Source: Rhodosorus marinus
Lineage: Eukaryota; Rhodophyta; Stylonematophyceae; Stylonematales; Stylonemataceae
Direction of reading: 5' to 3'
Length of the DNA: 64,000 bases
Assembly: GCA_029953675.1 (NCBI GenBank)
Contig: JAMWBK010000013.1
Span: 186,001 to 250,000, forward strand
Part shown: positions 1 through 10,975 of the stretch, in pieces
Numbering within the stretch: the stretch's first letter is position 1
How the letters are laid out: each line of letters opens with the position of its first letter
Notes under the pieces: generated by a model
Database searches by the model: none
Seen by the model: the letters and a program-made list of their open reading frames with translations, nothing else
What the model was told of the DNA's origin: nothing
Made by a program: the position numbers and the translations under genes

Positions 1-494
1 GTTTGTACAGAGTGCATCAGTTCTCGAAAGTGGAGCTCTTCGTTATCGCAACTGAGGATCAGAGCGATGAGATACATCAGGAGCTGCGTGCTATGGAGGA
101 AGAGATGTTCGAGAGCCTTGGGCTGCACTTCAAGACGCTGGATATGCCCACTGAGGACCTCGGGAACCCAGCGTACCGCAAGTTCGACATCGAAGCGTGG
201 ATGCCAGCCCGCGGCGAGTCCGGCTCCTACGGAGAGATAAGCTCCGCTTCAAACTGCACAGACTACCAGGCCCGGAGACTGAACATCCGCTACAGGGAAG
301 GGAAGGGGGACAACAAGTTCGCCCATACGCTCAACGGCACTGCCTGCGCAGTGCCGAGAATGATCGTCGCCATCCTGGAGAACAATCAGCAGGAAGACGG
401 CTCCGTTGTTGTCCCAGAAGTCCTTCGGCCTTACCTCGGCGGCATGGATGTCATCCGACCCAGCCCGAAGAAGAAGGAAGTGCTCAAGTCGTAG
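1..494 (+). CDS. Seryl-tRNA synthetase, organellar type (3' part only)
   Basis: Class II aminoacyl-tRNA synthetase charging tRNA-Ser, probably in plastid and/or mitochondrion. The window opens inside the gene, in motif 2 ([11 protein letters not shown] from base 3). Motif 3 follows ([10 protein letters not shown], then A-I-L-E-N-N-Q-Q). The tail reads V-P-E-V-L-R-P-Y, as in bacterial-type SerRS. The stretch [21 protein letters not shown] matches the bacterial/plant-organellar branch; cytosolic eukaryotic enzymes differ here. The TTG at base 3 is an internal Leu codon, not a start. The stop is TAG at 492-494. Roughly the N-terminal 60% of the enzyme, including the coiled-coil tRNA-binding arm, lies upstream of the window. 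No intron is seen in this part. Confidence 0.93.
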   Translation, partial: LYRVHQFSKVELFVIATEDQSDEIHQELRAMEEEMFESLGLHFKTLDMPTEDLGNPAYRKFDIEAWMPARGESGSYGEISSASNCTDYQARRLNIRYREGKGDNKFAHTLNGTACAVPRMIVAILENNQQEDGSVVVPEVLRPYLGGMDVIRPSPKKKEVLKS

Positions 495-922
495 TGTGCA
501 CCGTGTCCTCTTTACAGATATCTGCGACCTAACTTAACTAAAACAAATATGTTTGCGTCTGATTGTGACGCGGGATCGAGGCATCGACGAAATGCTTCCG
601 GCAAACAACGTTTGTAATGTGAGCAACGGGGAGCCTGATCTATGATCCGACCACCCGCTGCCTTGTTTCTATTAAGGGTAATACCAATCGGTCCATGCTT
701 TTGTACACTTTCTGCCCGGATAAAAGACTGAGTTTTACGTGTCTAGTTCTCGGCTATGATCCATTTGATCTCGGGAAGATCGAGATGCGGCGCCCCAACC
801 TTTTTAACAGCAAATATAGAGCCGCTTTTGGGTCCCCTCGGTACCGGGGAGCGGTCTTGAACACGATGATTCCCCATGTCCTGATTGAACAAGAATCTTC
901 TCCTTCCTTGAGCTGCACCGCT
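495..922. other. Intergenic, convergent 3' ends (SerRS / glutaredoxin 1)
   Basis: About 430 bp between two convergent stop codons. Open frames here are short and unlike protein. No repeat or RNA gene was recognised. Confidence 0.5.
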
Positions 923-1294
923 TCAAGCGCTGACCGAAACCGCAGAAACGGCATCCCTAATCATCGGGGAGAGCTTCTTCGTTCGCGACAGGCGAACTAC
1001 ATCGTCGCCCCCACCCACGCTCTTACCATTCACAAACACGTTCGGTACTGTCCTACGACCAGTCTTCCTCGCCAGCGCTTGCTGGATGCGGTTGCCATCC
1101 CTCATCCGATCGATCTCAAACACCACCGCGCCGTCAAACCCAGCCACGTCCCTCACCGCAGAAATCTCCTTCTTCGCCATTGTACAATACGGACAGTACG
1201 ACTTGCTGAACACAACAACAGCATTCTCCTTCACAAGCCGCTCAATCCATTCCTCAATGCTCTCCTCAGCCTTTCTCTCAACTTGCTTCGCCAT
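923..1294 (-). CDS. Dithiol glutaredoxin (CPYC), copy 1
   Basis: Glutathione-dependent thiol-disulfide oxidoreductase of 123 aa, near the usual 100-120 aa size. Visible features are the C34-P-Y-C37 active site after V-V-V-F-S-K-S-Y, the T-V-P84 cis-proline loop, and the glutathione-binding G-G-G-D-D at 94-98. The frame runs upstream to 1414, but the extra 40 codons derive from a CT-rich leader. I chose the ATG at 1292-1294 (M-A-K-Q-V), which leaves a short charged N-terminus with no clear targeting peptide. The gene is intronless, whereas its paralogue at 10976 has an intron just before the T-V-P loop. It is one of three glutaredoxin-family genes within 11 kb. The leader is G/GA-rich on the coding strand. 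Confidence 0.93.
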   Translation of the reverse strand: MAKQVERKAEESIEEWIERLVKENAVVVFSKSYCPYCTMAKKEISAVRDVAGFDGAVVFEIDRMRDGNRIQQALARKTGRRTVPNVFVNGKSVGGGDDVVRLSRTKKLSPMIRDAVSAVSVSA

Positions 1295-2485
1295 CGCCAC
1301 CACAACCCCTCTCTTAACAAATACTAAAAAAAACCACCACCGTTTTTTCACAGAATACAATCTCCTCTCTACTCTACTCTCTCCCTCTCTGTCTCTCTCT
1401 CCAAACAACTTCACCTAACCCACCTTCAGAACTCCAGTCCGAACCCTTTAAGTACTCATAGTCCTCGCCTGCATCTACCCAACCAACTAGGCCCCTTCCC
1501 TACCCTCCTAATACCAGTCTTCTCAACTAGTACAACTGTCATCCATCAGCTCCAAACCAACATCCCCCCCAGAAACGAAAATCAATCAATAAAAAGATGT
1601 ATCAATCAAAACATTTTCTCCGCAAGTCCTCCCGGCAGCATTTAAACCAAACTCCTACCCCTCTTTCCCAAACCGTTCCTTTTTGGTTCTTTTCCTTCTT
1701 ATTTTCATTATAATTGATATTATTATTTATCCGAGTTTGCAGATACCCCCTTCTCAGATGGTGTTTTTTTGCTGGCTGTGGAATGAAATTTTATTCAATT
1801 TCTGGAAACGAAGAAATAGGTATTTTTAACCCCCCCTCCCTCTTATCAATAAATCCTGAGATTTATAACCTAAATATGTTTTATTTATGATTTTAGAGTA
1901 TTTGGGTGTACTTTCAAACCCCCTCCTGTTGCTATCGGCAGAAATATTTGTTTTTAATAATTTCTGGAATCGTCTGGTACGTTCAAGAGAAATAGGTTGT
2001 CGAAATTGGATTTGTAGAAGGATGATTGGATAAAAGAAGCAATAGGACAGATGTTTATTGGGTAATGAGATACATTAGTTGTTTTCGTTGGTTATAATTC
2101 CACGTGGGGAATTTTAGTTGGTTACAAATTTGTTTTTTAAATATTCTTGTAAGTGTAAGTTGGAATTGATGGGGATGCACTTTGGATACTTACAAATTGC
2201 ATCGGATGTGGGAGAGTTTGCATTCGGAGTTGCGAAGGATGGATCCATGGATCGAGTAGAACTCTGCCTGCACGTGTTGGATCTGTTTAATCGGACAGAG
2301 CCGTTTCTTTCTCCGCGTTGTTAGAATCTTGCTGAAGTTCTCGCCAAGCCCAATTGGCACTTCATATTCTTGAGATTGCTGTTTTCGCTTTACTTGAACG
2401 ATTGGGGGTTTTTTAACGCGTCGATAGACTCTTCAGTCCCTCTTGCCGGGCCCCACTAGATAGCTCTTTAGTGAAGCGTTCACGG
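1295..2485. other. Intergenic, leader and AT-rich spacer
   Basis: 1295-1450 is CT/CA-rich on + (GA/GT-rich for the minus-strand glutaredoxin) and probably holds its leader and core promoter. From 1680 the DNA becomes AT-rich with runs of T and C. No credible coding sequence was found. Confidence 0.4.
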
Positions 2486-2800
2486 GTTTTAGCCGGGCCG
2501 CGAACGTCTACACTGCCAAGCTAGCATAATATTCCAAGCAGTCACACTACAAAGAAGCCATTTCGATTGAGAAGCCCGATGAGAAGTTCATCCCCATCGC
2601 GATCGAGACTTTTGGGCTCAACGACCAAGAATTCTTGCGGAAAAGATTCGAGCATCTACTTGCATCGAACGACTGAGCTGGGCGACGTGCGAGCTTATTT
2701 TTTGAACACGGCTTTTTTTGGCATGGGAAGCCGGAGCTTGGGATGCGAGCTCTGCGTGTGGACCAGTTGAAGAATCCTCTGATTCCCCTTTTCACTTGAA
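2486..2800 (+). pseudogene. Decayed C-terminal fragment of a retroelement-like ORF, copy A
   Basis: In the + frame a protein-like stretch reads ...E-A-I-S-I-E-K-P-D-E-K-F-I-P-I-A-I-E-T-F-G... . It then meets TGA and continues as ...H-G-K-P-E-L-G-M-R-A-L... . Upstream, A-K-L-A is followed by TAG. The same sequence, equally broken, occurs at 23925-24192. The motif F-[IV]-P-I-x-[IV]-E-T-F-G next to a Lys/Tyr-rich E-A segment resembles the C-terminal tail of reverse-transcriptase ORFs of non-LTR elements. That family assignment is from memory and is an inference; the duplication and the stops are seen directly. Confidence 0.5.
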
Positions 2801-3526
2801 CGGAGCACGGGACCCCAGTAGCGGCAGAACCCTTTTACCTAGAGAAAAAAACAGTGTTGTGGCGTATTCAACCGTTCTACCCAGTAGACGTTAGGCTACT
2901 AAATATTCCATTATATCCACAGTCTTGTTGGTTTTGTTGTTGTTGTCTAAATTCATACCGAAGGAATCCAAGGTACAATATCCTACTTCTTTACTGTCAG
3001 GTCGGCTTCCAGAACTACAAGTTTAGCGGAAGGTAAAAGGCACGAATCATGGCCCCACGTTGGGCTCAACCCACAACCTGCTCATTCCATCAGCTTGTTT
3101 TTAAGGTTTATTGTTGGTCACGATATGGGCAGCTGGACAATAATAGTCCATCCACCGCTTGATGAGCTCTGGCTCCTTCCTTGATTAACTTACCAGATCT
3201 TTCATTCCACATGCCGAGTGTGGTGAAGCCGTCGGTGCGAGCGTAATCTTGAGGCTGACATCATTGCCGAAGCCTCAGCCATGGAAGCACCAAAGGTAGA
3301 TTCCACAAAGCACTCTTTCTCATCCGTGCTCTCGATGGCAGGCCCCATAGATGTGGTGGGCAACCATCACGTTAGGGCAGAGATTCCGCCCAAGAAAATA
3401 GTGAATGGTAAATGTTCTAAATTCCGTCTTCCCCCTGATGGCATGCACTGAGTCAAATCGTTCTTGCCGAAGGTTTCCAGGGATAAACAAAACCCGGAAA
3501 AGGTCCCAGACTGGATGCTACAGATT
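2801..3526. other. Intergenic, nothing recognised
   Basis: No long open frame, RNA gene or clear repeat. It lies between the retroelement-like relic and the R1 repeat. Confidence 0.4.
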
Positions 3527-3693
3527 TCCAAATAAATTAATTCCAACAGAATTGTTCAGTCTATCTATTTTCATCCACTTTTAAAGAAATTATACATCAT
3601 CTTATATTCCACTAAATTCATCACAGGTACAACATTTTCTTTTTAAAAACGTTCTCTTCGATTTAGAGGGAACTACCTGACCGTCAGCCGAAA
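3527..3693 (+). repeat. Direct repeat R1, copy a
   Basis: A 167-bp block starting in A-A-A-T-A-A-A-T-T-A-A-T-T and ending ...C-C-G-T-C-A-G-C-C-G-A-A-A. It is about 95% identical to 5481-5647 in the same orientation. R2 copy a follows directly. Confidence 0.85.
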
Positions 3694-3697
3694 GCTT

Positions 3698-3800
3698 GAG
3701 AGAGAGAGAGGGAGAGAAGGTAGGGGGAGGGGGTTTGGGGGAGAATTGAGTTTGTATTGTGTTAGATGAACTAAATAACTAATATTTCATAGAAAATGGA
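3698..3800 (+). repeat. Direct repeat R2, copy a
   Basis: (GA)n followed by a G-run, then a unique core ending ...A-T-T-T-C-A-T-A-G-A-A-A. It is near identical to 4837-4950. The GA/G-rich start looks like the coding-strand leaders before genes in this window, so R1+R2 may be a duplicated promoter-like segment. Confidence 0.8.
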
Positions 3801-4836
3801 CCTAAAAAAGGAAAACTAGTAAAGCACGGATCTTTGCACGGCTCTTGAGGTTTGTAAGATTCCTATCGTTAGGAGCGGCTCCCAACTCCCATGATTGGAA
3901 ATTACTTTGGGTTGGTTTGACAGTTTACATAGATGTCTCTGACTCTCTGGCGTTGACTGTTGTTTTGCTCTTGGACTCGCGTCATCAGCGTCTCCCTTCG
4001 ATAGGCTCTGAATAAATTGTTGTTGTTTTTCCTCTTGGAAACCCATCGGGCTGCGCACCAGCTATTTTCTGGCAGGGGGTAGGCAGGGGGTTGCGGCCCT
4101 CTTTTTCCAGAAGTGGGCGCCCAACAAGGCCCTTCCATCACCGCCTCTACGCATGTTCCAATTATGGAGGTTCGAAGCCGCTCCACACAATGGAAATCTT
4201 ACAAACTGAAGGAACAGTTTCAAATTTTCCCTCTTAGTACTGATCCAGCCGCACTGGGGCACTGTACAGTTGGTGTGCTTTTTTCAAAGTATTTCCTGGG
4301 GCCTCTCATTCATTGCAAGTTTATTGGCTTATTCAAGAAACATAATTATAAATAATTTGTTTACAAAACCATCATAACCGTTCTCCATTGGCTGCGGGCT
4401 GTTTTTGCTCTGTGATCTATTGGACTGACCCCCACAAACCGTTTCCAATGAGCGACCTTCAAAAAATGAAAACAACTATATTTTTAGAAGTCCATCCAGG
4501 ATATTTATTTATCGATAAAAATAGAAGGACAAACTTAGGTCGACCGCAAAAGGATAAACACAGAAAAACGGAATAATTCGGAGCTTTTCCCATGTTGCTG
4601 GTCTATAAATAAACAAAAAACGTAATCCGCCCATTCACGTTGGTCGGTAAAAAAGAACCAACTAAAAATACACCAAATGAAAAAAAAAACTTTCCAAAAA
4701 AAAAAAGGTCTACAATTGTACGTGATCCTTTTTGGAATCACGTACAATTGTAGAAATATTGATAATTATTATTCGAAAACAAAAAAAGTGCCCTGACGGT
4801 TTGTGTTAGGCCAATTTGTCAAGACAAGGGGATCTA
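3801..4836. other. Spacer between the R2 copies
   Basis: About 1 kb holding only short open frames and a strong hairpin at 4709-4754. Nothing coding was recognised. Confidence 0.4.
4709..4754. repeat. Near-perfect 20-bp inverted repeat (hairpin)
   Basis: Arms 4709-4728 and 4734-4754 pair with a single extra base, around a T5 loop. The flanks are A-runs and AT-rich DNA. It lies far from any gene. Confidence 0.85.
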
Positions 4837-4838
4837 AC

Positions 4839-4869
<31 letters not shown>

Positions 4870-4950
4870 GGGGGGAGGGGGTTTGGGGGGAGAATTGAGT
4901 TTGTATTGTGTTAGATGAACTAAATAACTAATATTTCATAGAAATATGGA
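4837..4950 (+). repeat. Direct repeat R2, copy b
   Basis: Second copy of R2 with a longer (GA)n tract. Here R1 does not adjoin it, as it does in copy a, but lies 530 bp downstream. Confidence 0.8.
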
Positions 4951-5300
4951 GACGTCCTAAGGGGTAAAAATTTAATCAGAAGATAGACCGCCGGCGAGGG
5001 CAAAGACGTGCGTGCCGAAGCTAGTCAGTCCCTATGGTTAAGAGATACGAAGTGCTGATGACGAGTGTGTCTAAGGGTACATGGCATGGCAGTGACTATC
5101 CAAGATCTCCAACATCTCTGAAGTCTGAACTGAGCTGTGGACACAACTACAGCCCTGTCCTTACTTTCCTGACGGTTTTTTTTGGTGAGGCCTATAAACG
5201 TACAGCAGGTTGGCTACACGACTAACAACTTATTACCTCCAATTTCCACCTCTACGAGCGCGCTCCCCTTCCTTCTAGTTTTCCCACTTCCAACCTCCAG

Positions 5301-5378
5301 CTCTCTCTCTCTCTCTCCCACCCAACTCTCTCTCTCTCTCTCCCACCCAACTCTCTCTCTCTCTCTCTCTCTCTCTCC
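5301..5378. repeat. (TC)n microsatellite with CCCACCCAA spacers
   Basis: Three CT-dinucleotide tracts separated by C-C-C-A-C-C-C-A-A. The composition is that of a leader for a minus-strand gene, but no start codon with a credible frame follows below it. Confidence 0.8.
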
Positions 5379-5480
5379 CCCTCAGTCGTGCTACCATCAA
5401 CACTTTCCAAAAAAGCTCCAAAAAAGAGTCCAAAAATACTCCCCACCCCCCCCTAGAAAAAAAAATTTCTTCTTACTTTT

Positions 5481-5647
5481 TTCAAATAAATTAATTCCCG
5501 CAGAACTGTTCATTCTATCTATTTTCATCCACTTTTAAAGAAATTATGGATCATCTCATATTCCACTAAATTCATCACAGGTACAACATTTTCTTTTTAA
5601 AAACGTTCTCTTCGATTTAGAGGGAACTACCTGACCGTCAGCCGAAA
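5481..5647 (+). repeat. Direct repeat R1, copy b
   Basis: Second copy of the 167-bp block, same length and orientation as 3527-3693, with only a few substitutions. Confidence 0.85.
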
Positions 5648-5916
5648 TAGATGTTCTGCTCAGCTACTTATTTTAATACGTTTTATCTACCCCTTTATTA
5701 GGGGTTCGTCAACAACTCAAAATCGTGAAATTTAGTGCGGTTAAAAGTGGTGAGCTGGATTTTACGATTTTGAGTAAGGGGGGGATATTTCGATGCGAGG
5801 AGGAATGGAAATGGATATCCTCGGGGATGGATAGGGTTGTGGGGTTGAGGCCTGAGTGAGAGGTGGTTGGTGATATATTTGAGAGTGGCTTGGCAAATTT
5901 CTTTGTTTTGTGCGAG

Positions 5917-5926
5917 TATATATAAG
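5917..5926 (+). promoter_or_regulatory. TATA box candidate of glutaredoxin-like gene 2
   Basis: TATATATAAG lies 118 bp upstream of the ATG at 6044, within a G-rich coding-strand region. It is the clearest TATA-like element before a start in the window. Position and sequence are the only evidence. Confidence 0.45.
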
Positions 5927-6043
5927 AGTGAGCAGGGTGGTGGAGGGATTGCAAGTGGTGAAGGGGGAGGGGATGGGAGACTGTGGAGGGGATTTGAAGA
6001 AGTAGTTGGTTTTTTGGTTTGGATGTATTGTGAGAACTAATTG

Positions 6044-6451
6044 ATGGCTGCGAGGAATACGGAGATGATTGTGAAGGACTGCTTGCGGGAGCCGGTGGTG
6101 ATCTTCTGTACGAGCTCGTGCAATAGCACTCGTGAGGTTAGGTACGACCTTGCTGTTGCTCGGGAGGGTATTCCCGGGGTGAGGAAGTCGACCGTTGTTC
6201 ACCTCGATAGGATTCGAGGAGGACGGGCGTTGAGGAGGCATTTGGTTGAGACGACGAACGTCAAGTCTGGACCGATTGTCTTCATTGATGGCAAACTGGT
6301 GGGCAGCACGGACGAGGTCAAGCGGCTGCACCGCGCCGGAGAGTTGAGAGGAATGATCGAGGAGGCGGTCAGAAAGTCCCGCTTGAGACGCGGACACAGC
6401 TCTTCAGTACGCTACGACAGCCACTTGCCTATCGTATCACAGGACGCCTAA
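6044..6451 (+). CDS. Divergent glutaredoxin-like protein, CNST active site
   Basis: A 135-aa intronless gene aligning along its length with the two canonical glutaredoxins here: V-V-I-F then the active site, cis-Pro77 in S-G-P-I-V-F-I-D-G, then G-S-T-D-E in place of G-G-G-D-D. The C-P-Y-C motif has become C26-N-S-T29, so only the N-terminal cysteine survives. An extra Cys22 lies four residues upstream. It would act as a monothiol enzyme at best, or has a non-redox role. The C-terminus has a basic, Ser-rich tail of about 35 residues absent from its paralogues. I start at the ATG 6044-6046, since the preceding TTG is not a start. A TATA-like element lies 118 bp upstream. Confidence 0.8.
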   Translation: MAARNTEMIVKDCLREPVVIFCTSSCNSTREVRYDLAVAREGIPGVRKSTVVHLDRIRGGRALRRHLVETTNVKSGPIVFIDGKLVGSTDEVKRLHRAGELRGMIEEAVRKSRLRRGHSSSVRYDSHLPIVSQDA

Positions 6452-7612
6452 AACACGCCCGTACATAGTGTATAGAATTCTAGAAAAACATTAGAAAATG
6501 GCCCGTATTTACAGCCTCGGCTGCCGGCTCCCACACGGAGCCGTGAAGACGAGAAACATAACTACTAACAAAGGGCTCACAAACTTGCAGGAAAGCAAAC
6601 AAATTTAATAAAGCGAGAAGATTTGAATCATGCGTTGGAGCCAAGAATACAAAGCGCTAGTTTACAGAATGACTTTGAGGCCCTTTCATCGATCACTTTC
6701 CAAAAGGACTCGGTGCAGACTGCAGTAGGATCTCTGTTCTGTAAAAAGAGCTCATTGTTTGGAATGAGCTACATTTTCTAGAGATCTACAGGGACCCGCT
6801 TGTGACTCTTTACCTGGTCCGGAATCTGTCCGAACCGAAATCTGAAGTCTTGAACCAGAGAAACTTTTGCTTTTTGACTGACTTTCGTCGATTTCTGTCG
6901 GAAGCCATGCAGACCAGATCGAGTTTCCCTATCGCTGCCCTGGAGGCTGCTCCCGAGTGTAATAGAAAGGCTGCGTTTTCTTCGTTTGCTTCCGAGCCAC
7001 TTCATGGATTACCGTCTACGCGCTGTCATACATGGAAAAGCATGCCTGCTACAGCTAGTACTGGAGGTTCCTGACCTTCTCTGAAGGTGCTTCGCTCTGA
7101 GCACATTCTTGGCGTGAGAGAGAGAGATAGAGAGAGAATTCAACGCTGGCTCAGCCGACGTAGCGGACTAGCAACACGCACCAGCTCACTTTGCGCCATT
7201 GAGTACTTTTCGGACGGTCTCTAGAATAAGCCAAAGCAAACTTTCCAAGCTTCTAGGCGTCAATCTGAACGCCGTGAAGGGAAGCCTACTTTATTCAAGA
7301 TGCAATGCGTTCTCAAGTCCACAAAGGGCAGATAGAGAAAACACAAGACCCCTCGAGCTCTCCGTTACGTCAACAGACAGTTCGTAAGCTTCTGTTCACG
7401 TTTGGTTTGAAGTCGACGAAGGTATTTGATAGGACCCGAAGCGGAACGTGCGATCAGAACGGCGCGAGTGTTATCTTCTTCTTCTTCCCGACACGGAAGA
7501 AGAAGAAGGCAACGCTGCTGCTTCTTCGACATGTTGGAACTTTTCTTACAAGCGCAAGTCAATGAGCCTTATCCTTCAGACCACGTTCATCCGACGCCTA
7601 TCGGAGAAGGGC
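6452..7612. other. Spacer between glutaredoxin 2 and GT2 gene
   Basis: No coding region recognised. It contains a (GA)n patch at about 7116-7137 and a 14-bp perfect hairpin of CTTCTT/AAGAAG composition at 7475-7508. Confidence 0.4.
7475..7508. repeat. 14-bp perfect inverted repeat (pyrimidine/purine arms)
   Basis: Arm 7475-7488 (CTTCTTCTTCTTCC) pairs with 7495-7508 around a 6-nt loop. It lies just beyond the 3' end of the minus-strand GT2 gene. Confidence 0.8.
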
Positions 7613-8658
7613 TCAGTCGCTTGGCTTTTTCTTCACAGAAAAGTTTGACATGGGTGACGATACTGCCAACCACGTGTCGTACTCTGGATGAACCTCAAGC
7701 ATCCGATGATGTCCCTGACCGTATCTCCAGAACTGTTCGATAAGGCCTAGGACATCTGTCGAGTAGTCGTGCTTGACTACGGCTTCAGATACGAACGTGA
7801 TGCTATTGGTGGGGCCAGCCTTTCTCGCGCGGACGCAGAACTCGACGTCTTCGAATGCCGGCGTCGCGAACAGCTGATCGAATCGGAACCCATCCGGAAG
7901 CGCGTCAAAGTGAATCGACATGTTGCAAGTCGTTCCGTACAGCAGGTTGTTTTCGTCCTCGAGCATTCTTCCGTTCAGCGTACCGAACACATCGTGGTAG
8001 ATGGACACCCACCTCTCTGGGTTGAGCGATATGGTTCGACCACAGGCGATGCCCGGGAGTTTCTTCTGCTGGGCACGGTGTGCAGCGCACCAGTTGGCGT
8101 CAGGCACGACGCAGTCCGCGTCAAGAAAGCACACGGTTTTGATCTCTGAACGGTTGGCCCGACACCAGTCCATCGCCGTGTTCCTCGCCGATGCCGGGCC
8201 AACATTTGGGCAGTGTCGAAGCAGGATAATCTTCGGCCACGAACAGGATGCCTGGATAGGTTTCTGAAACTGTGTCGGAGATCCGTCATCGACAACAATC
8301 AAGACTTCGTCATCCTTCAGAATCCGACGAACACTCTGTACAGCCCGCTCAAACTGTGTCAGCGAACGATTCGTCCTGACCAAGACGGGTATAACCACCG
8401 CGTGCTCTACTCCAGACTGACTCTCGGGCCTCTCGACCTCCTCGACGTGCTTGGAGACGTGGCGATCGGATCCGATATGCCTGCTCTTCGAACATTCGCG
8501 GGCCCAAATCTTTCCAAACGAATAGATGATCGTTAACAAGAACTGACTAGGTCTAGTCTACCTACGACATCGCGATACTTCCCACAGGCTCTCACGTTCC
8601 ACCAGATGTTGCACAGGAGTCCAATCCACGCACCTCCGGAGCTCTTCACAGCAGTCAT
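7613..8658 (-). CDS. GT2-family glycosyltransferase, membrane-anchored
   Basis: Nucleotide-sugar-dependent glycosyltransferase with a GT-A fold; donor and acceptor are unknown. Exons (minus) are 8658-8596 and 8542-7613, with a 53-nt GTGAGA...CAG intron. The product is about 330 aa. The N-terminus is a short hydrophobic anchor spanning the intron. The GT2 domain follows: A-V-V-I-P-V, then V-V-D-D-G-S-P; then N-V-G-P-A-S-A-R-N-T; then the D-A-D metal-binding motif; then F-E-D-V-E-F-C-V-R-A-R near the acceptor site. The N-terminal M-T-A-V and anchor are shared with the broken copy at 12464, which supports this start. The C-terminus is divergent and perhaps shortened compared with the relic at 11481-11809. 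Confidence 0.8.
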
Positions 8659-9908
8659 ATTTGGAGAGGAATCGACCCGAAGTGCGGCCGGGGGGCGAGT
8701 GGGGGAGTAATGGGGTAAAGAGGCTCTCAAGAACAGCTTTATTTTGCTCGTGACTGACCGACGAAACCCAAACGACCTCCCTTATCGAGCAACACATTAA
8801 GCAACGGCAACGGCGACTAGTCAAGAAGAAGGGAACTCGGGTGCGCTTCCTCTCAGTGTAGAACTGGTCGTTCGTATATAAACCCGTCCTCCCCACAAAT
8901 AATCTGAGTACGTTGCCTTTGGCGACCTGCATTCTTCAATGGATTTCACAAGATCCAAAGAGGGTGCACCGCGAGATACGCCCAGAACAAGGCTCTTTTA
9001 TCCTACTCTGGAATTTCAAGTCTGTTATATTCCTATATTCTATGTATATTTATATTTAAAAATATGATTTACCCTTATTTGGTTTTTTTGTTAAACATGT
9101 TGAGGACTCGTCCTAAATTCCGGAAGCAAACGCCCTCGTGCGTTTGCTTCTGGGACAACCCCTGGGGGTCAAGCGAGCCCAACTGGGAATGGAAAAAGCG
9201 TTCGGAATTGAGCCAAAAAGGCTCATTTTAGTCAAGAACCTGTCTCTGCTATCCTCTTTGTGGGGGTTGCAGTCTTAAACCAGCGGATGTTACGCAGGAT
9301 CACCGGTTCTCCACATCCATGATCCTCCCGTCGAGTTGATACCGTATTTGATAGACAAACCCTATCTCTTTCAGCGACAATACCCTCCGAGGAGAACGTC
9401 CTGACCTATCCTCGATTCTTGACAAGATCGAAACGCCTGGTGAATGAAGTTGTGTCCTTTCACACCACACCCGGAACCTGGCTGAGGGGGTTTGGATGGT
9501 TATCGATCCCATCTCTCCACGTGGGTGACCGCTTTGTTTGTTATCGATATCACTGATTGTCCTGCTTTGAGATTGATTTCATCTAGTAGAACAGTATCTG
9601 ATTGGAAAAACTTGAAGCCCGAGTTCCTCGTAGAGAGACGCGGCAACTTCCTAACGGCGCTCTCCTTGCCGTTGACCCGTTTGGAGTCGTATCTGGTTGC
9701 GCTTCCGCTTATGAAATAAATTCATTCATATGAACGCTGCTTTCAAGTTTGGGGCACATTGTTGCAGTAGTCTACTCGGGGAGGGTCCGGCTTAAACGTC
9801 TTCCGAAAAGAGGCTAATGAAAAACCAGAACGTGTGATCCTCTCTTTCTTGGTTACCAGCCTCTTCTGGATAGTAAACCCAGGACAGCTGGGTAACCCCG
9901 CATGCGCC
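8659..9908. other. Intergenic upstream of GT2 gene
   Basis: TATATA at 8875-8880 could serve the minus-strand gene. An imperfect hairpin (10-bp perfect arms, G-A-A-G-C-A-A-A-C-G) lies at 9123-9150. No coding region was recognised. Confidence 0.35.
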
Positions 9909-10415
9909 GGGGCTTCAAGAAAACAATGGAGCATTGCTTTGTGAGACCAAACTGAGGAGACCAGCAGTCTCCGGTGGGAGGCAGCGAGCCAGCCAACAAT
10001 AGTTTTTGGCACCCTCTTGATCCATGAAAGGCCCAGAGATTCAAACGGGACCAACGCCAGAAAAGCACTGACAAGTAATCCGGCCTTTGACAGAGGGGCT
10101 TCACAAGGAAACAATGGAACATTTGCTGAAGTCAGGAGGCCAGCAGTCTCCGGAGGGAGGCAGCCAGCCGGTCAACGATAGTCTTTCGCACCCTCCTGAT
10201 CGATGAAAGGCCCAGAGAATCAAATCACAAAGCAGACCAACGGCAGAAAAGCAGCACCGAAACCGGCCAGCCCTATATACTCAACCGGGAGTGGCGTCGC
10301 ACAAGCAGCACAGCTGACTCAGTGTCGTCATCTCTTTGAGCCGAGCAAGATACCCTCCTAGTCCATGAAAGGTCCAGAGATTCAAATTGGACCAACTGCA
10401 GAAAAAGCACTGAAG
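9909..10415 (+). repeat. Diverged tandem repeat (two units of about 186 bp plus a partial third)
   Basis: Unit 1 starts near 9909 and unit 2 near 10095, sharing A-A-A-C-A-A-T-G-G, C-C-A-G-C-A-G-T-C-T-C-C-G-G and G-A-T-C-x-A-T-G-A-A-A-G-G-C-C-C-A-G-A-G. A partial third unit with G-T-C-C-A-T-G-A-A-A-G-G lies at about 10360-10415. Not coding. Confidence 0.7.
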
Positions 10416-10463
10416 ACGGCCAGCTCGAGGTATCAACGGGAGTATCGTCGACAAAGACCGCAG

Positions 10464-10790
10464 CCACCTTGTGTGGTCATCGTCATACTGAGCAAGAACA
10501 CGTTAACCTACCCGGTCAGTACAACGGCACAGGTCATTGACAGAGTTGGGAGTGCTGCGGTTGGCAACACTTGACAAGGACAGCTGCTCTGTTCGTCATC
10601 TTTCAAACACAACGGAACCCAGCGGCATTGAAGGGCATCAACGAACTAAGCAACGCTACCTTGTGTCTTCATCTTTATAGTAGAGCAAAGATGTGTGGAT
10701 CTGCCCGGCAACTGGTCTTTTGCAGTAGCAACGCGCACCAGGCCATTGACGGTGCTGCTGGCCAACATTTGACAAGGACAGCGGCTGTGC
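10464..10790 (+). repeat. Second diverged tandem repeat (two units, about 192-bp period)
   Basis: Units start at the shared A-C-C-T-T-G-T-G-T near 10466 and 10658 and end at T-G-A-C-A-A-G-G-A-C-A-G-C. They sit directly upstream of the glutaredoxin 3 gene. Confidence 0.65.
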
Positions 10791-10975
10791 TTTTTCTTTC
10801 CCATCTTTTTGGAGGAGGAGACGCTGTTTGGCTGTCATCGCGTCTTCTTGGGGCGGGTGTAGTCACTAGAGTTACAAGTAGCTTGTCTAGTTGACGTGGA
10901 GAAGAGAGAACTTTGTTTTTTGTTTGCTTTTGAGAACCGAGGGAACCAACGTTCCGGGAAGGAGGGGAATCGACA

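Noticed and set aside
1295-1414. 40-residue N-terminal extension of glutaredoxin 1
   Set aside because: The extra codons come from the CT-rich leader and look like translated low-complexity DNA. The internal ATG fits family length.
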